From JAYQKL01 sp049889415 (GTDB lineage: Bacteria; Pseudomonadota; Alphaproteobacteria; RS24): a DNA stretch of 64,000 bases. The position numbers and the translations under genes were made by a program. Shown in pieces: positions 1 through 8,020 of this stretch. Position 1 is the first letter of the stretch; the number at the start of each line of letters is the position of its first letter. The stretch is from NCBI GenBank assembly GCA_049889415.1, contig JBMHDL010000003.1:1-64000 (forward strand). The letters are read 5' to 3'. The notes under the pieces were generated by a model that worked only from the letters and a program-made list of their open reading frames with translations, was not told where the DNA came from and did not search any database.

Positions 1-138
1 ATGGTGATGCCGGGTGATAATGTGGAGATGGAAGTCGAACTGATTGTGCCGATCGCCATGGAGGAGAAGCTGCGCTTCGCCATCCGTGAAGGCGGCCGCA
101 CCGTCGGCGCAGGCGTCGTTTCAGCAATTATTGAGTAA
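1..138 (+). CDS. tuf: Elongation factor Tu, C-terminal end (partial)
   Basis: The window opens inside this gene; only the last 45 codons and the TAA stop are present. The visible protein runs from MVMPGDNVEMEV through EEKLRFAIREGGRTVGAG to IIE, the usual end of domain III of EF-Tu, which delivers aminoacyl-tRNA to the ribosome as a GTP complex. Its position just before rpsJ matches the str-S10 junction of many proteobacteria. The ATG at base 1 is an internal methionine, not the start. Identity is firm; the upstream part, including the GTPase domain, is outside the window. Confidence 0.95.
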   Translation: MVMPGDNVEMEVELIVPIAMEEKLRFAIREGGRTVGAGVVSAIIE

Positions 139-140
139 GG

Positions 141-175
141 AAAAAGGGCAGGGCGCGAGTCCTGCCCCTTCTTTT
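141..175 (+). terminator. Intrinsic terminator after tuf
   Basis: GGGCAGG (146-152) can pair with CCTGCCC (161-167) around an 8-base loop, and the right arm is followed by CTTCTTTT. It sits immediately after the tuf stop and 35 bases before rpsJ. The T tract is interrupted, so termination may be partial and some transcription could run into the S10 operon. No clear promoter is visible between it and rpsJ. Confidence 0.65.
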
Positions 176-208
176 GAGTAAGGCAAAGGCACAGTCAGAG
201 GACAGCAA

Positions 209-520
209 ATGGTACAGAGCCAAAACATAAGAATTCGCCTTAAAGCATTCGATCATCGCGTGTTGGACAATTCTGCCCGTGAAATTCTGAACACGGCCAA
301 ACGGACCGGCGCGGATGTGCGGGGTCCGATTCCGTTGCCAACACATATTGAAAAATACACTGTGTTGCGCGGTCCTCATATTGACAAGAAAAGCCGTGAG
401 CAGTTCGAGATCAGAACACATAAGCGGATGTTGGATATTTTGGATCCGACCCCGCAAACCGTTGACGCTTTGATGAAGCTGGATCTGCCAGCTGGTGTTG
501 ACGTTCAGATAAAGTTGTAG
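209..520 (+). CDS. rpsJ: 30S ribosomal protein S10
   Basis: This 103-residue protein is full length for S10, a small-subunit head protein that also takes part in Nus-factor antitermination. Diagnostic stretches are IRIRLKAFDHR near the N-terminus, GPIPLPT near residue 40 and HKRMLDILDPTPQTVDALM in the second half. The ATG follows AGAGGACAGCAA, a good ribosome-binding site. It is the first gene of the S10 operon, read on into rplC after a 38-base gap. Nothing is unusual about it. Confidence 0.97.
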   Translation: MVQSQNIRIRLKAFDHRVLDNSAREILNTAKRTGADVRGPIPLPTHIEKYTVLRGPHIDKKSREQFEIRTHKRMLDILDPTPQTVDALMKLDLPAGVDVQIKL

Positions 521-558
521 GCCGGCGTTAAACGCTCGCCAGGCGAAGGAGAAGAGTT

Positions 559-1395
559 ATGCGGTCCGGAATGATCGTGCAGAAAATCGGGATGACCCGC
601 CTCTTTACGGAGGATGGTAAACATGTGCCCGTGACTGTGCTGAAACTCAATAAGTGTCAGGTCGTTGCCCAGCGTACCGAGGAAAAGGACGGCTATAATG
701 CTGTGCAACTCGGCTCGGGTTTTGCCAAAGTCAAGCGCGTTTCCAGCGCGATGCGTGGCCATTTTGCCAAGGCATCCGTTGAGCCCAAACGCAAGCTGGC
801 TGAATTCCGTGTGTCAGGGGATAATCTGATTGAAGTCGGCGCCGAGCTTGCCGCCAATCATTTCCTGGACGGCCAGAAGGTTGATGCCACAGGCGTCAGC
901 ATCGGTAAGGGATTTGCAGGCGCCATGAAGCGTCATAATTTCGGTGGTTTGCGCGCTTCACATGGTGTGTCCATTTCGCACCGTTCCCATGGCTCCACAG
1001 GTCAGTGCCAGGATCCGGGTAAGGTTTTCAAGGGTAAGAAGATGGCCGGTCACATGGGCGATGCGCGTGTCACCATTCAAAACTTGACCGTTGTCAAAAC
1101 CGATGTTGAGCGTGGTCTGGTTATGGTCAAAGGAGCGGTTCCCGGTTCAAAAGGTGGCTGGATCTTGCTGCGCGATGCCGTAAAGCTTCCTGTTCCTTCA
1201 GACGTGCCGGTCCCCGCCGCATTGGTGGAGGCTGTTGCCCCGGCTGAAGACGTTTCGGCCGATGACTCGCCTGCTGAGGAGACCGCGGTTGCTGACGTTG
1301 CAACTGATGAGGTTCCTTCTGAAGAGGCTGTTGCTGATGAAGCTCCGGCAGATGAGGCTCCAGTTGAAGACACTGAAGAGAAGGATGCGGAATAA
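559..1395 (+). CDS. rplC: 50S ribosomal protein L3 with long acidic tail
   Basis: L3 binds 23S rRNA early in 50S assembly and reaches into the peptidyl-transferase region. Residues 1 to about 215 match the family (IVQKIGMTRLF at the start, HGSTGQCQDPGKVFKGKKMAGHMG near 144-167). The protein is 278 residues, against about 209 in E. coli: from about residue 216 there is an extra Ala/Pro/Val/Asp/Glu tail with loose DEAP-like repeats. Residues 221-278 hold 22 acidic and one basic residue. The tail stays in frame to a TAA that overlaps the rplD ATG by one base, so it is not a frameshift product. Extended L3 tails occur in other alphaproteobacteria; the role of this one is unknown. Confidence 0.96.
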   Translation: MRSGMIVQKIGMTRLFTEDGKHVPVTVLKLNKCQVVAQRTEEKDGYNAVQLGSGFAKVKRVSSAMRGHFAKASVEPKRKLAEFRVSGDNLIEVGAELAANHFLDGQKVDATGVSIGKGFAGAMKRHNFGGLRASHGVSISHRSHGSTGQCQDPGKVFKGKKMAGHMGDARVTIQNLTVVKTDVERGLVMVKGAVPGSKGGWILLRDAVKLPVPSDVPVPAALVEAVAPAEDVSADDSPAEETAVADVATDEVPSEEAVADEAPADEAPVEDTEEKDAE

Positions 1396-2015
1396 TGAAA
1401 GCCGATATTCTGTCACTTGACGCCAAAAAGAACGGCACTGTTGAACTCGATGACGCCGTATATGGTCTTGAGCCGCGTGCTGACCTGCTGCATCGCATGG
1501 TGACGTACCAGCTTGCCAAGCGCCAGGCTGGGACGCATAAAACCAAGAACCGTTCGGAAATTGCCGGGACGACCAAAAAATTCGGTCGTCAGAAAGGCGG
1601 CGGCGGTGCCCGTCACGGTAACCGCAAATCGAATATTTTCGTTGGCGGCGGTAAGGCGCATGGGCCGGTCGTCCGCAGCCATGCTATCAATATGCCCAAA
1701 AAAGTTCGTGCTTTGGCCCTGAAAACGGCCTTGTCCTCCAAGGCCAAAAGTGGGCAGCTGATCGTTCTCGAGGCTGCCGATATTAAGGACGGCAAGACGA
1801 AGGCATTGAGAACAAATCTTGCCAAGCTCGGTATTGAGTCCGCCCTGATTGTTGACGGTGCCGAGGTCAATGAGAGTTTCGCCCGCGCCGCCCGCAACAT
1901 TGAGCGTATCGATGTGCTGCCGGCTCAGGGCATTAATGTTTACGACATTTTGCGTCGCGACCATCTGGTTCTGACGACTGCGGCTGTCGCGAGCCTTGAG
2001 GAGCGTTTCAAATGA
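1395..2015 (+). CDS. rplD: 50S ribosomal protein L4
   Basis: This 206-residue L4 binds 23S rRNA, lines the exit tunnel and in enterobacteria autoregulates the S10 operon. It carries the conserved GTKKFGRQKGGGGARHG segment near residues 56-72, the tunnel loop, and ends in SLEERFK. Its ATG overlaps the rplC stop in TAATG and its 3' end overlaps rplW by four bases, which points to coupled translation. No L4-type leader structure can be recognised before rpsJ, so autoregulation is not claimed here. Confidence 0.97.
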   Translation: MKADILSLDAKKNGTVELDDAVYGLEPRADLLHRMVTYQLAKRQAGTHKTKNRSEIAGTTKKFGRQKGGGGARHGNRKSNIFVGGGKAHGPVVRSHAINMPKKVRALALKTALSSKAKSGQLIVLEAADIKDGKTKALRTNLAKLGIESALIVDGAEVNESFARAARNIERIDVLPAQGINVYDILRRDHLVLTTAAVASLEERFK

Positions 2016-2305
2016 GCAAAGTCAATCAATATGACATCATCCGCTCGCCGGTGATTACGGAAAAGGCGACCATGGCCTCCGAGCATAATCAGGTTGTTTT
2101 TGATGTGGCATCGGATGCTGACAAGCCGGCCATCAAAGCGGCTGTAGAAGCCTTGTTTGATGTCAAGGTAAAAGCTGTTAACACGCTTGTGCGTAAAGGC
2201 AAAACGAAGCGCTTTCGTGGCATCAAAGGCAGACGCAGTGACGTCAAGAAGGCGATTGTAACGCTTCAGGAAGGGCATTCGATTGATGTGACCACAGGAC
2301 TTTAG
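2012..2305 (+). CDS. rplW: 50S ribosomal protein L23
   Basis: This 97-residue protein is L23, which sits at the exit of the peptide tunnel and is a docking site for trigger factor and SRP. Typical stretches are YDIIRSPVITEKAT near the N-terminus and VKAVNTLVRKGKTKRF at about residues 53-68. The start codon overlaps the rplD stop in ATGA. The length and order in the operon are standard. Confidence 0.96.
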   Translation: MSKVNQYDIIRSPVITEKATMASEHNQVVFDVASDADKPAIKAAVEALFDVKVKAVNTLVRKGKTKRFRGIKGRRSDVKKAIVTLQEGHSIDVTTGL

Positions 2306-2333
2306 TCCGGTTGCGCATTGAAGGTATAAAACC

Positions 2334-3170
2334 ATGGCATTAAAGACATATAAACCAACAACCCCTGGACAGCGTGGCCTTATTCAGGTCGACCGTTCAG
2401 CTCTGCATAAGGGCAAGCCGGTCAAGCAGCTGACTGAGGGCTTGACCAAATCAGGTGGCCGTAACAATGCCGGCCGCATTACGGCCCGCCGTCGTGGTGG
2501 CGGTCACAAGCGGACATATCGTATCGTTGATTTCAAACGTAATAAGTTTGACGTCGCAGCCACGGTCGAGCGTCTGGAATATGATCCCAACCGCACGGCA
2601 TTTATCGCTTTGATCAAATATGATGACGGCGAGCTGGCTTATATTCTGGCGCCGCAGAGACTGGCACCTGGCGATAAAGTGATTGCCGGTGACAAGGTTG
2701 ACGTGAAACCTGGCAATGCCATGCCGCTGCGTTCTGTTCCGATCGGTACCATTATCCACAATCTGGAAATGAAGCCAGGCAAGGGTGGTCAAATCGCCCG
2801 TTCCGCCGGTTCCTTCGCCCAGCTGGTTGGTCGTGATGGCGCTTATGCCATTATTCGTCTCGGCTCTGGCGAGCAGCGTCTAATTCATGGTGACTGCATG
2901 GCTAGTGTCGGTGCGGTCTCCAATCCGGATCAGTCCAACATCAAGCTGGCCAAGGCTGGCCGCAAGCGTTGGCTGGGCAAACGCCCTTCCGTCCGCGGTG
3001 TGGCGATGAACCCGGTCGATCACCCGCATGGTGGTGGTGAAGGCAAGACCTCAGGTGGCCGTCACCCCGTAACCCCGTGGGGCAAACCAACAAAAGGCAA
3101 GCGCACGCGCTCTAACAAGGCGTCTGACAAATATATTCTGCGCAGCCGTCACATGAAGAAGAAACGCTAG
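2334..3170 (+). CDS. rplB: 50S ribosomal protein L2
   Basis: L2 is a primary 23S rRNA-binding protein needed for subunit association and peptidyl transfer. The 278-residue sequence starts MALKTYKPTTPGQRG and carries the highly conserved C-terminal block with VAMNPVDHPHGGGEG near residue 222, which contains the histidine placed close to the peptidyl-transferase centre. It ends RHMKKKR. It follows rplW by 28 bases and precedes rpsS by 11. Normal in length and content. Confidence 0.97.
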   Translation: MALKTYKPTTPGQRGLIQVDRSALHKGKPVKQLTEGLTKSGGRNNAGRITARRRGGGHKRTYRIVDFKRNKFDVAATVERLEYDPNRTAFIALIKYDDGELAYILAPQRLAPGDKVIAGDKVDVKPGNAMPLRSVPIGTIIHNLEMKPGKGGQIARSAGSFAQLVGRDGAYAIIRLGSGEQRLIHGDCMASVGAVSNPDQSNIKLAKAGRKRWLGKRPSVRGVAMNPVDHPHGGGEGKTSGGRHPVTPWGKPTKGKRTRSNKASDKYILRSRHMKKKR

Positions 3171-3181
3171 AGGACAGACAT

Positions 3182-3460
3182 ATGGCACGTTCAGTTTGGA
3201 AAGGACCGTTTGTTGATGGATATCTGCTGAAAAAAGCAGATGCCGTTCGGGAATCCGGTCGTAATGATGTGATCAAGACGTGGAGCCGCCGGTCCACGAT
3301 TTTGCCGAATTTTGTCGGTCTTACTTTTGGCGTTCACAACGGCCAAAAACATATTCCGGTTCTGGTGACAGAGGAAATGGTCGGTCATAAATTTGGTGAA
3401 TTTGCGCCGAGCCGGACCTATTACGGTCACGGTGCCGACAAAAAGGCGAAGAGGAAGTAG
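3182..3460 (+). CDS. rpsS: 30S ribosomal protein S19
   Basis: This 92-residue protein is S19, a 30S head protein that contacts S13 and the A-site tRNA region. It starts MARSVWKGPFVDGYLL and contains the typical VGHKFGEFAPSRTYYGHGADKKAKRK end. The ATG is preceded by AGAGGACAGACAT. It lies between rplB and rplV in the usual S10 operon order. Confidence 0.97.
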   Translation: MARSVWKGPFVDGYLLKKADAVRESGRNDVIKTWSRRSTILPNFVGLTFGVHNGQKHIPVLVTEEMVGHKFGEFAPSRTYYGHGADKKAKRK

Positions 3461-3462
3461 TC

Positions 3463-3852
3463 ATGGGTAAAGCATCCACTCCACGCAGTCTTGCGGATAA
3501 TGAGGCCAAGGCCGTCGGCCGGATGATCCGGACAAGCCCGCAAAAGCTTAACCTGATTGCCCAACTCATCCGCGGCAAAAAAGCCGGGGCTGCTGTCGCC
3601 GACCTGACCTTTTCGCGCCGTCGGGTTGCCGGTGACGTCAAGAAGGTTCTGGAAAGCGCCATTTCCAATGCGGAAAACAACCATAATCTTGATGTTGACA
3701 GTCTGATTGTGGCTGAGGCGTTTGTCGGCAAAAACCTTGTCATGAAGCGTTTCCGTCCGCGCGCCAAGGGTCGTGCAGCGAAAATTTTGAAGCCGTTCAG
3801 CCAAATCACGATTGTTGTGCGGGAAGTTGAAGAAACCGGGGAGCAAGCATAA
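3463..3852 (+). CDS. rplV: 50S ribosomal protein L22
   Basis: This 129-residue protein is L22, whose long beta-hairpin lines the exit tunnel where macrolides act. Conserved features are RTSPQKLNLIAQLIRGK near residues 24-40 and the hairpin segment with KRFRPRAKGRA around residues 92-102. Two bases separate it from rpsS, and its TAA overlaps the rpsC ATG as TAATG. The tunnel hairpin looks intact. Confidence 0.96.
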   Translation: MGKASTPRSLADNEAKAVGRMIRTSPQKLNLIAQLIRGKKAGAAVADLTFSRRRVAGDVKKVLESAISNAENNHNLDVDSLIVAEAFVGKNLVMKRFRPRAKGRAAKILKPFSQITIVVREVEETGEQA

Positions 3853-4547
3853 TGGGACATAAGGTTAATCCAATCGGCCTTCGCCTGGGCATCAACCGCA
3901 CAGCGGATTCCCGCTGGTACGCTAAGAAGGGCGAATATGCGACTTTGCTGCACGAAGATCTGAAAATTCGCGAAATGCTGACAGAACGTCTGCGTCAGGC
4001 CGGTGTATCTAAAATCATCATTGAACGGCCGCACAAAAAATGCCGCGTCACCATTCATTCCGCCCGTCCCGGTGTCATTATCGGTAAAAAAGGTGCTGAT
4101 ATTGAAAAGCTGCGCCAGCAAATTTCAAGACTGACAGACAGCGAAGTCTTGTTGAATATTGTCGAAGTCCGCAAACCGGAAATTGACGCCCAGCTTGTAG
4201 CAGATGGCATTGCTCAGCAACTCGAACGTCGTGTCGGGTTCCGTCGTGCCATGAAGCGGGCCGTCCAGTCCGCCATGCGGCTTGGCGCTCAGGGTATCCG
4301 GATCAACTGTGCAGGGCGTCTCGGTGGTGCGGAGATTGCCCGTACTGAATGGTATCGTGAAGGTCGCGTGCCGCTTCATACACTGCGCGCCGACATTGAT
4401 TACGGTGTCGGTTCTGCCCATACCGCCTATGGGGTTTGCGGCATCAAAGTCTGGATTTTCAAAGGCGAAATCATGGAACATGACCCGCTGGCACGTGACA
4501 AGCGTGGCGAGCAGTTCTCTGAAGGCGCCCAAGCGGCTAGAGGTTAA
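3852..4547 (+). CDS. rpsC: 30S ribosomal protein S3
   Basis: S3 lies at the mRNA entry channel and contributes to mRNA unwinding. The 231-residue protein starts MGHKVNPIGLRLGI, has the KH-domain segment with RPGVIIGKKGADIEKL near residues 72-87, and the C-terminal rRNA-binding part with GRLGGAEIARTEWYREG near residues 157-173. Its length is normal. The start overlaps the rplV stop; rplP starts two bases after its own stop. Confidence 0.97.
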   Translation: MGHKVNPIGLRLGINRTADSRWYAKKGEYATLLHEDLKIREMLTERLRQAGVSKIIIERPHKKCRVTIHSARPGVIIGKKGADIEKLRQQISRLTDSEVLLNIVEVRKPEIDAQLVADGIAQQLERRVGFRRAMKRAVQSAMRLGAQGIRINCAGRLGGAEIARTEWYREGRVPLHTLRADIDYGVGSAHTAYGVCGIKVWIFKGEIMEHDPLARDKRGEQFSEGAQAARG

Positions 4548-4549
4548 TC

Positions 4550-4969
4550 ATGTTACAGCCAAAACGTACCAAATTCCGCAAAGCCCACAAAGGGCGTATT
4601 CGCGGCAATGCCAAAGGCGGCACAACGCTGAATTTTGGGTCTCATGGCCTGAAGGCAACGACGCCGGAACGTGTCACGGCTCGCCAAATTGAAGCTGCCC
4701 GTCGTGTGATTACCCGTCATATGAAACGTGCAGGACGCGTCTGGATCCGCGTGTTCCCGGATGTGCCGGTTTCCAAAAAGCCGACGGAAGTCCGTATGGG
4801 TAAGGGTAAAGGGTCGCCGGAATATTGGGCCTGCCGTGTCAAGCCTGGACGCATCATGTTTGAGGTTGACGGTGTGCCGGCTGATGTTGCGCATACAGCC
4901 TTAAAACTTGCTGCAGCAAAACTGCCGGTGCAGACACGCATTGTGTCACGCCCCGGTGAGAGCAGCTGA
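4550..4969 (+). CDS. rplP: 50S ribosomal protein L16
   Basis: L16 contacts the A-site tRNA and helps organise the peptidyl-transferase centre. The 139-residue sequence starts MLQPKRTKFRKAHKGR and carries GKGKGSPEYWACRVKPGRI near residues 83-101, the usual family block. It follows rpsC by two bases, so translation is probably coupled. Normal in every visible respect. Confidence 0.97.
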   Translation: MLQPKRTKFRKAHKGRIRGNAKGGTTLNFGSHGLKATTPERVTARQIEAARRVITRHMKRAGRVWIRVFPDVPVSKKPTEVRMGKGKGSPEYWACRVKPGRIMFEVDGVPADVAHTALKLAAAKLPVQTRIVSRPGESS

Positions 4970-4980
4970 GCGGGAGTGAG

Positions 4981-5181
4981 ATGATGAAAGTTAGTGAAGT
5001 AAGATCAATGACTCCGGATCAACTCGGTGATGAGTTGGAAAAGCTGAAAAAAGAGCAGTTCAATCTGCGCTTTCAGCAGGCGTCAGGTCAGCTGGAAAAT
5101 CCGGCACGTATTCAACAGGTTCGCCGGGATATTGCCCGTGTGAAAACAGTCCAGTCTGAACTGGCCAAGAAGTCTGACTAG
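4981..5181 (+). CDS. rpmC: 50S ribosomal protein L29
   Basis: This 66-residue protein is L29, a small helical protein beside L23 at the tunnel exit. The typical parts are SMTPDQLGDELEKLKKEQFNLRF near residues 9-31 and the following QASGQLENPARI. Two ATG codons stand in tandem (4981 and 4984); either gives the same protein apart from one methionine. GGGAGTG upstream serves as ribosome-binding site. It lies between rplP and rpsQ. Confidence 0.94.
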   Translation: MMKVSEVRSMTPDQLGDELEKLKKEQFNLRFQQASGQLENPARIQQVRRDIARVKTVQSELAKKSD

Positions 5182-5206
5182 GTCAGGCAGGGTGAAGAGG
5201 TAGATT

Positions 5207-5437
5207 ATGCCAAAACGAATTCTGCAAGGAACTGTTGTTAGCGACAAGACCGATAAGACCATCGTGGTCAAGGTCGAGCGTCGTCTGACGGATCCTGTGA
5301 TGAAGAAAACGGTTAGGAAATCAAAGCGTTATCATGCGCATGATGAAAATAACCAGTTTAAGAACGGTGACGTTGTCCGGATTCAGGAATGTCGTCCGAT
5401 TTCGAAACAAAAAAGCTGGGTTGCCCTGGCTGAGTGA
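5207..5437 (+). CDS. rpsQ: 30S ribosomal protein S17
   Basis: This 76-residue protein is S17, an OB-fold primary 16S rRNA binder. It begins MPKRILQGTVVSDKTDKTIVV, continues with KSKRYHAHDENNQFKNGD and has the IQECRPISKQKSW end typical of the family. It follows rpmC by 25 bases and precedes rplN by 44. Length and position are standard. Confidence 0.96.
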   Translation: MPKRILQGTVVSDKTDKTIVVKVERRLTDPVMKKTVRKSKRYHAHDENNQFKNGDVVRIQECRPISKQKSWVALAE

Positions 5438-5481
5438 TTTAACCGGCATCTGCACGCAGGTGCCAACAGAGGAAGAAAACA

Positions 5482-5850
5482 ATGATACAGATGCAAACCA
5501 ATCTGGATGTTGCCGATAATTCAGGCGCTCGCCGGGTGCAGTGCATCAAAGTCTTGGGTGGTTCCAAGCGCAAGGCAGCGGGTGTCGGAGATACGATTGT
5601 TGTCAGCGTCAAGGAAGCCATCCCGCGTGGTCGTGTGAAAAAAGGCGATGTGATGAAGGCTGTGATTGTTCGTACTGCAAAGGAAATCCGTCGTCAGGAC
5701 GGCAGCATCATCCGGTTTGACCGGAATGCGGCGGTTCTGGTCAACAATGCGGGCGAGCCCGTCGGGACACGTATTTTCGGCCCGGTTACGCGTGAACTGC
5801 GCTCGAGCAATCACATGAAAATTCTTTCGCTTGCTCCGGAGGTGCTGTAA
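5482..5850 (+). CDS. rplN: 50S ribosomal protein L14
   Basis: This 122-residue protein is L14, which forms an intersubunit bridge and is the docking site of the silencing factor RsfS. It starts MIQMQTNLDVADNSGAR, the classic L14 N-terminus, and contains the family block RFDRNAAVLVNN near residues 78-89. GAGGAAGAAAACA precedes the ATG. It is the first gene of the spc block, and its stop overlaps the rplX start as TAATG. Confidence 0.97.
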   Translation: MIQMQTNLDVADNSGARRVQCIKVLGGSKRKAAGVGDTIVVSVKEAIPRGRVKKGDVMKAVIVRTAKEIRRQDGSIIRFDRNAAVLVNNAGEPVGTRIFGPVTRELRSSNHMKILSLAPEVL

Positions 5851-6167
5851 TGGCTGCTAAAATCAAAAAAGGCGATAAGGTCATCGTTTTGGCCGGTCGC
5901 GACAAAGGCAAAGCCGGTGAGGTTTTGGGCATTTTTCCGGACGAGAACAAAGCTCTCGTACAGGGGGTGAACATTGTCCGCCGGCATCAGCGTCAGACGG
6001 CACAGACGGAAGGCGGCATCATTGCTCGTGAATCCAAGATTGATTTGTCTAGCATTGCGATAGCCGACCCGAAAGACGGCAAAGCCACCCGCGTCGGGTT
6101 TCAAATCCAAAAAGACGGCACCAAAGTGCGTGTCGCCAAACGTTCAGGAGAAGTGATCGATGGCTGA
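5850..6167 (+). CDS. rplX: 50S ribosomal protein L24
   Basis: This 105-residue protein is L24, an assembly initiator of the 50S subunit. The N-terminal KOW motif is visible (IKKGDKVIVLAGRDKGKAG, residues 5-23), followed by VQGVNIVRRHQR. The gene overlaps rplN by one base and rplE by eight bases, so it is translationally linked on both sides. Length is typical. Confidence 0.96.
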   Translation: MAAKIKKGDKVIVLAGRDKGKAGEVLGIFPDENKALVQGVNIVRRHQRQTAQTEGGIIARESKIDLSSIAIADPKDGKATRVGFQIQKDGTKVRVAKRSGEVIDG

Positions 6168-6720
6168 AGCATACGTACCGCGTCTCAAGACGCATTTTAA
6201 TGATGTTGTGCGTGGCCAGTTGACCGAACATTTCGGCTACAAAAACGTCATGGAAGTTCCGCAACTCGAAAAAGTCGTGCTGAATATGGGTGTCGGCGAA
6301 GCGACAACGGACACCAAGAAGGTCAAATCTGCATTTGCCGATTTGGAGTTGATTGCCGGTCAGCGCCCGGTCGTGACCCGCGCCCGCAACTCCATCGCCG
6401 GCTTCAAGGTTCGTGAAAACATGCCGTTGGGCGTGAAAGTGACCCTGCGCCGCGCCAACATGTATGAATTTCTTGACCGTCTGGTCACCATCGCCTTGCC
6501 GCGTGTGCGTGACTTCCGTGGTCTGAACCCAAACAGCTTTGACGGCAACGGCAATTACGCCATGGGTTTGAAAGAGCACATTGTGTTCCCTGAGGTTGAC
6601 TATGACAAGGTCGACTCCATTTGGGGCATGGATATTGTTGTTTGCACCAGTGCAAAAACGGATGATGAAGCACGCGAACTGCTGCGTGGCTTTAACTTTC
6701 CGTTCACGGATAATCAATAA
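6160..6720 (+). CDS. rplE: 50S ribosomal protein L5
   Basis: L5 binds 5S rRNA and contacts the P-site tRNA. The 186-residue protein has the usual KVVLNMGVGEA near residues 39-49, ARNSIAGFKVRENMPLGVKVTLR near 76-98, and an intact C-terminus (RELLRGFNFPF). The ATG overlaps the rplX 3' end by eight bases. Nothing odd. Confidence 0.97.
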   Translation: MAEAYVPRLKTHFNDVVRGQLTEHFGYKNVMEVPQLEKVVLNMGVGEATTDTKKVKSAFADLELIAGQRPVVTRARNSIAGFKVRENMPLGVKVTLRRANMYEFLDRLVTIALPRVRDFRGLNPNSFDGNGNYAMGLKEHIVFPEVDYDKVDSIWGMDIVVCTSAKTDDEARELLRGFNFPFTDNQ

Positions 6721-6741
6721 CGGGAACGGAGGAAGGTAGAT

Positions 6742-7047
6742 ATGGCTAAGAAAAGTTCAGTTGCCCGCAACAATAAGCGTAAAAAGCTGGTTGCAAAATA
6801 TGCAGCTAAGCGTGCCGCATTGCACGCAATCGCCAAAGACGAGTCCCTGTCCAATGAAGAGCGTTTCAAGGCGCGTCTGAAACTGGCGGAACTCCCGCGT
6901 AACTCATCGAAAAACCGGATCCGTAACCGTTGTGGCGTGACTGGTCGGCCGCGCGGATATTACCGTAAATTGAACATGTCACGTATTTCCCTCCGGGACC
7001 TTGCCTCACACGGCAAAATTCCCGGAATGGTGAAGTCAAGCTGGTAG
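6742..7047 (+). CDS. rpsN: 30S ribosomal protein S14 (zinc-independent type)
   Basis: This 101-residue protein is the long S14 form without the CxxC pairs of the zinc-binding type; only one cysteine is left in the segment RNRCGVTGRPRGYYRKLNMSR near residues 61-81. S14 sits in the 30S head and is needed for its assembly. GGAGGAAGG precedes the ATG, a very strong ribosome-binding site. It stands between rplE and rpsH as in other proteobacteria. Confidence 0.97.
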   Translation: MAKKSSVARNNKRKKLVAKYAAKRAALHAIAKDESLSNEERFKARLKLAELPRNSSKNRIRNRCGVTGRPRGYYRKLNMSRISLRDLASHGKIPGMVKSSW

Positions 7048-7057
7048 GAGAATTGAT

Positions 7058-7456
7058 ATGTATGTAACTGATCCTCTCGGTGATATGTTGACCCGCATCC
7101 GTAACGCTCAGATGCGCGGTAAATCCACTGTTGTCTCTCCGTCTTCACGGCTGCGCCGCTGGGTGCTTGATGTCATGAAGGAAGAAGGCTACATCCGCGG
7201 CTATTCCGAAACCCCCCTCAAAGGGACCGCTTCAGAGCTTGAAATTGAGCTGAAATATTATGAAGGCAAGCCTGTCATTCAGGAAATTCAGCGCGTATCC
7301 AAGCCCGGGCGCCGCGTTTATTCATCTGTCAAGACCATGCCGGTTGTGCAGAACGGCTTGGGCATTTCCATTCTGTCCACACCCAAAGGTGTCATGTCTG
7401 ACAGCAATGCACGTGCCAATAATGTGGGCGGAGAAGTTCTCTGCCGGATTTTCTAA
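7058..7456 (+). CDS. rpsH: 30S ribosomal protein S8
   Basis: S8 is a primary 16S rRNA binder of the central domain and the translational repressor of the spc operon in E. coli. The 132-residue sequence has DPLGDMLTRIRNAQ near the N-terminus and the C-terminal block GLGISILSTPKGVMSD. Start ATG follows TAGGAGAATTGAT. Whether it autoregulates here cannot be told from the sequence. Confidence 0.97.
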   Translation: MYVTDPLGDMLTRIRNAQMRGKSTVVSPSSRLRRWVLDVMKEEGYIRGYSETPLKGTASELEIELKYYEGKPVIQEIQRVSKPGRRVYSSVKTMPVVQNGLGISILSTPKGVMSDSNARANNVGGEVLCRIF

Positions 7457-7477
7457 CGGATAGGAGTAGGAGTAGAT

Positions 7478-8011
7478 ATGTCTCGTATCGGTAAAAAACC
7501 TGTTCCGGTGCCAAGCGGGGTCGAAGTGTCCCTGAATGGCAATGCCGTTGCAGTCAAAGGCCCGAAGGGTGAATTGAACACCATTTTGTCCGAACTGGTT
7601 TCAGTCGAACAGAATGATGAGGGTGTGATGGTTTCCCCGATCAATAAATCACAAGAAGCCAGAAGTTTCTGGGGCTTGAGCCGGTCAGTCGTCAACAATC
7701 TTGTTGTCGGTGTGTCGGACGGCTTCGTGAAAAAACTTGAGCTGGTCGGCGTCGGTTACCGCGCCCAGGTTCAAGGTCAAAAGCTGAAACTCAGCCTCGG
7801 CTTCAGCCATGATGTGGATTATGACATTCCTGAGGGCATCAAGGTTGAGTGCCCGTCACAGACGGAAATCATTGTGTCTGGCATCGACAAGCAGAAGGTT
7901 GGTCAGGTGGCGGCTGAAATCCGTTCCTACCGGACACCGGAGCCTTACAAGGGCAAGGGTGTGCGCTATGAGGGCGAATATATTTTCCGCAAGGAAGGTA
8001 AGAAGAAGTAA
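7478..8011 (+). CDS. rplF: 50S ribosomal protein L6
   Basis: L6 has two similar domains and sits near the sarcin-ricin loop and the factor-binding site. The 177-residue protein starts MSRIGKKPVPVPSGVEV and carries the family signature near the end (PYKGKGVRYEGE, about residues 157-168). Length is normal. It follows rpsH by 21 bases with GGAGTAGGAGTAG as ribosome-binding site. Confidence 0.97.
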   Translation: MSRIGKKPVPVPSGVEVSLNGNAVAVKGPKGELNTILSELVSVEQNDEGVMVSPINKSQEARSFWGLSRSVVNNLVVGVSDGFVKKLELVGVGYRAQVQGQKLKLSLGFSHDVDYDIPEGIKVECPSQTEIIVSGIDKQKVGQVAAEIRSYRTPEPYKGKGVRYEGEYIFRKEGKKK

Positions 8012-8020
8012 GGACTGGTC

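Noticed and set aside
1204..1395. L3 tail as a frameshift or assembly error
   Set aside because: The frame runs uninterrupted to a TAA that overlaps the rplD start in the expected way, and codon use is regular.
3321..4121. 266-codon minus-strand frame over rpsS, rplV and rpsC
   Set aside because: Shadow of ribosomal genes with no features of its own.
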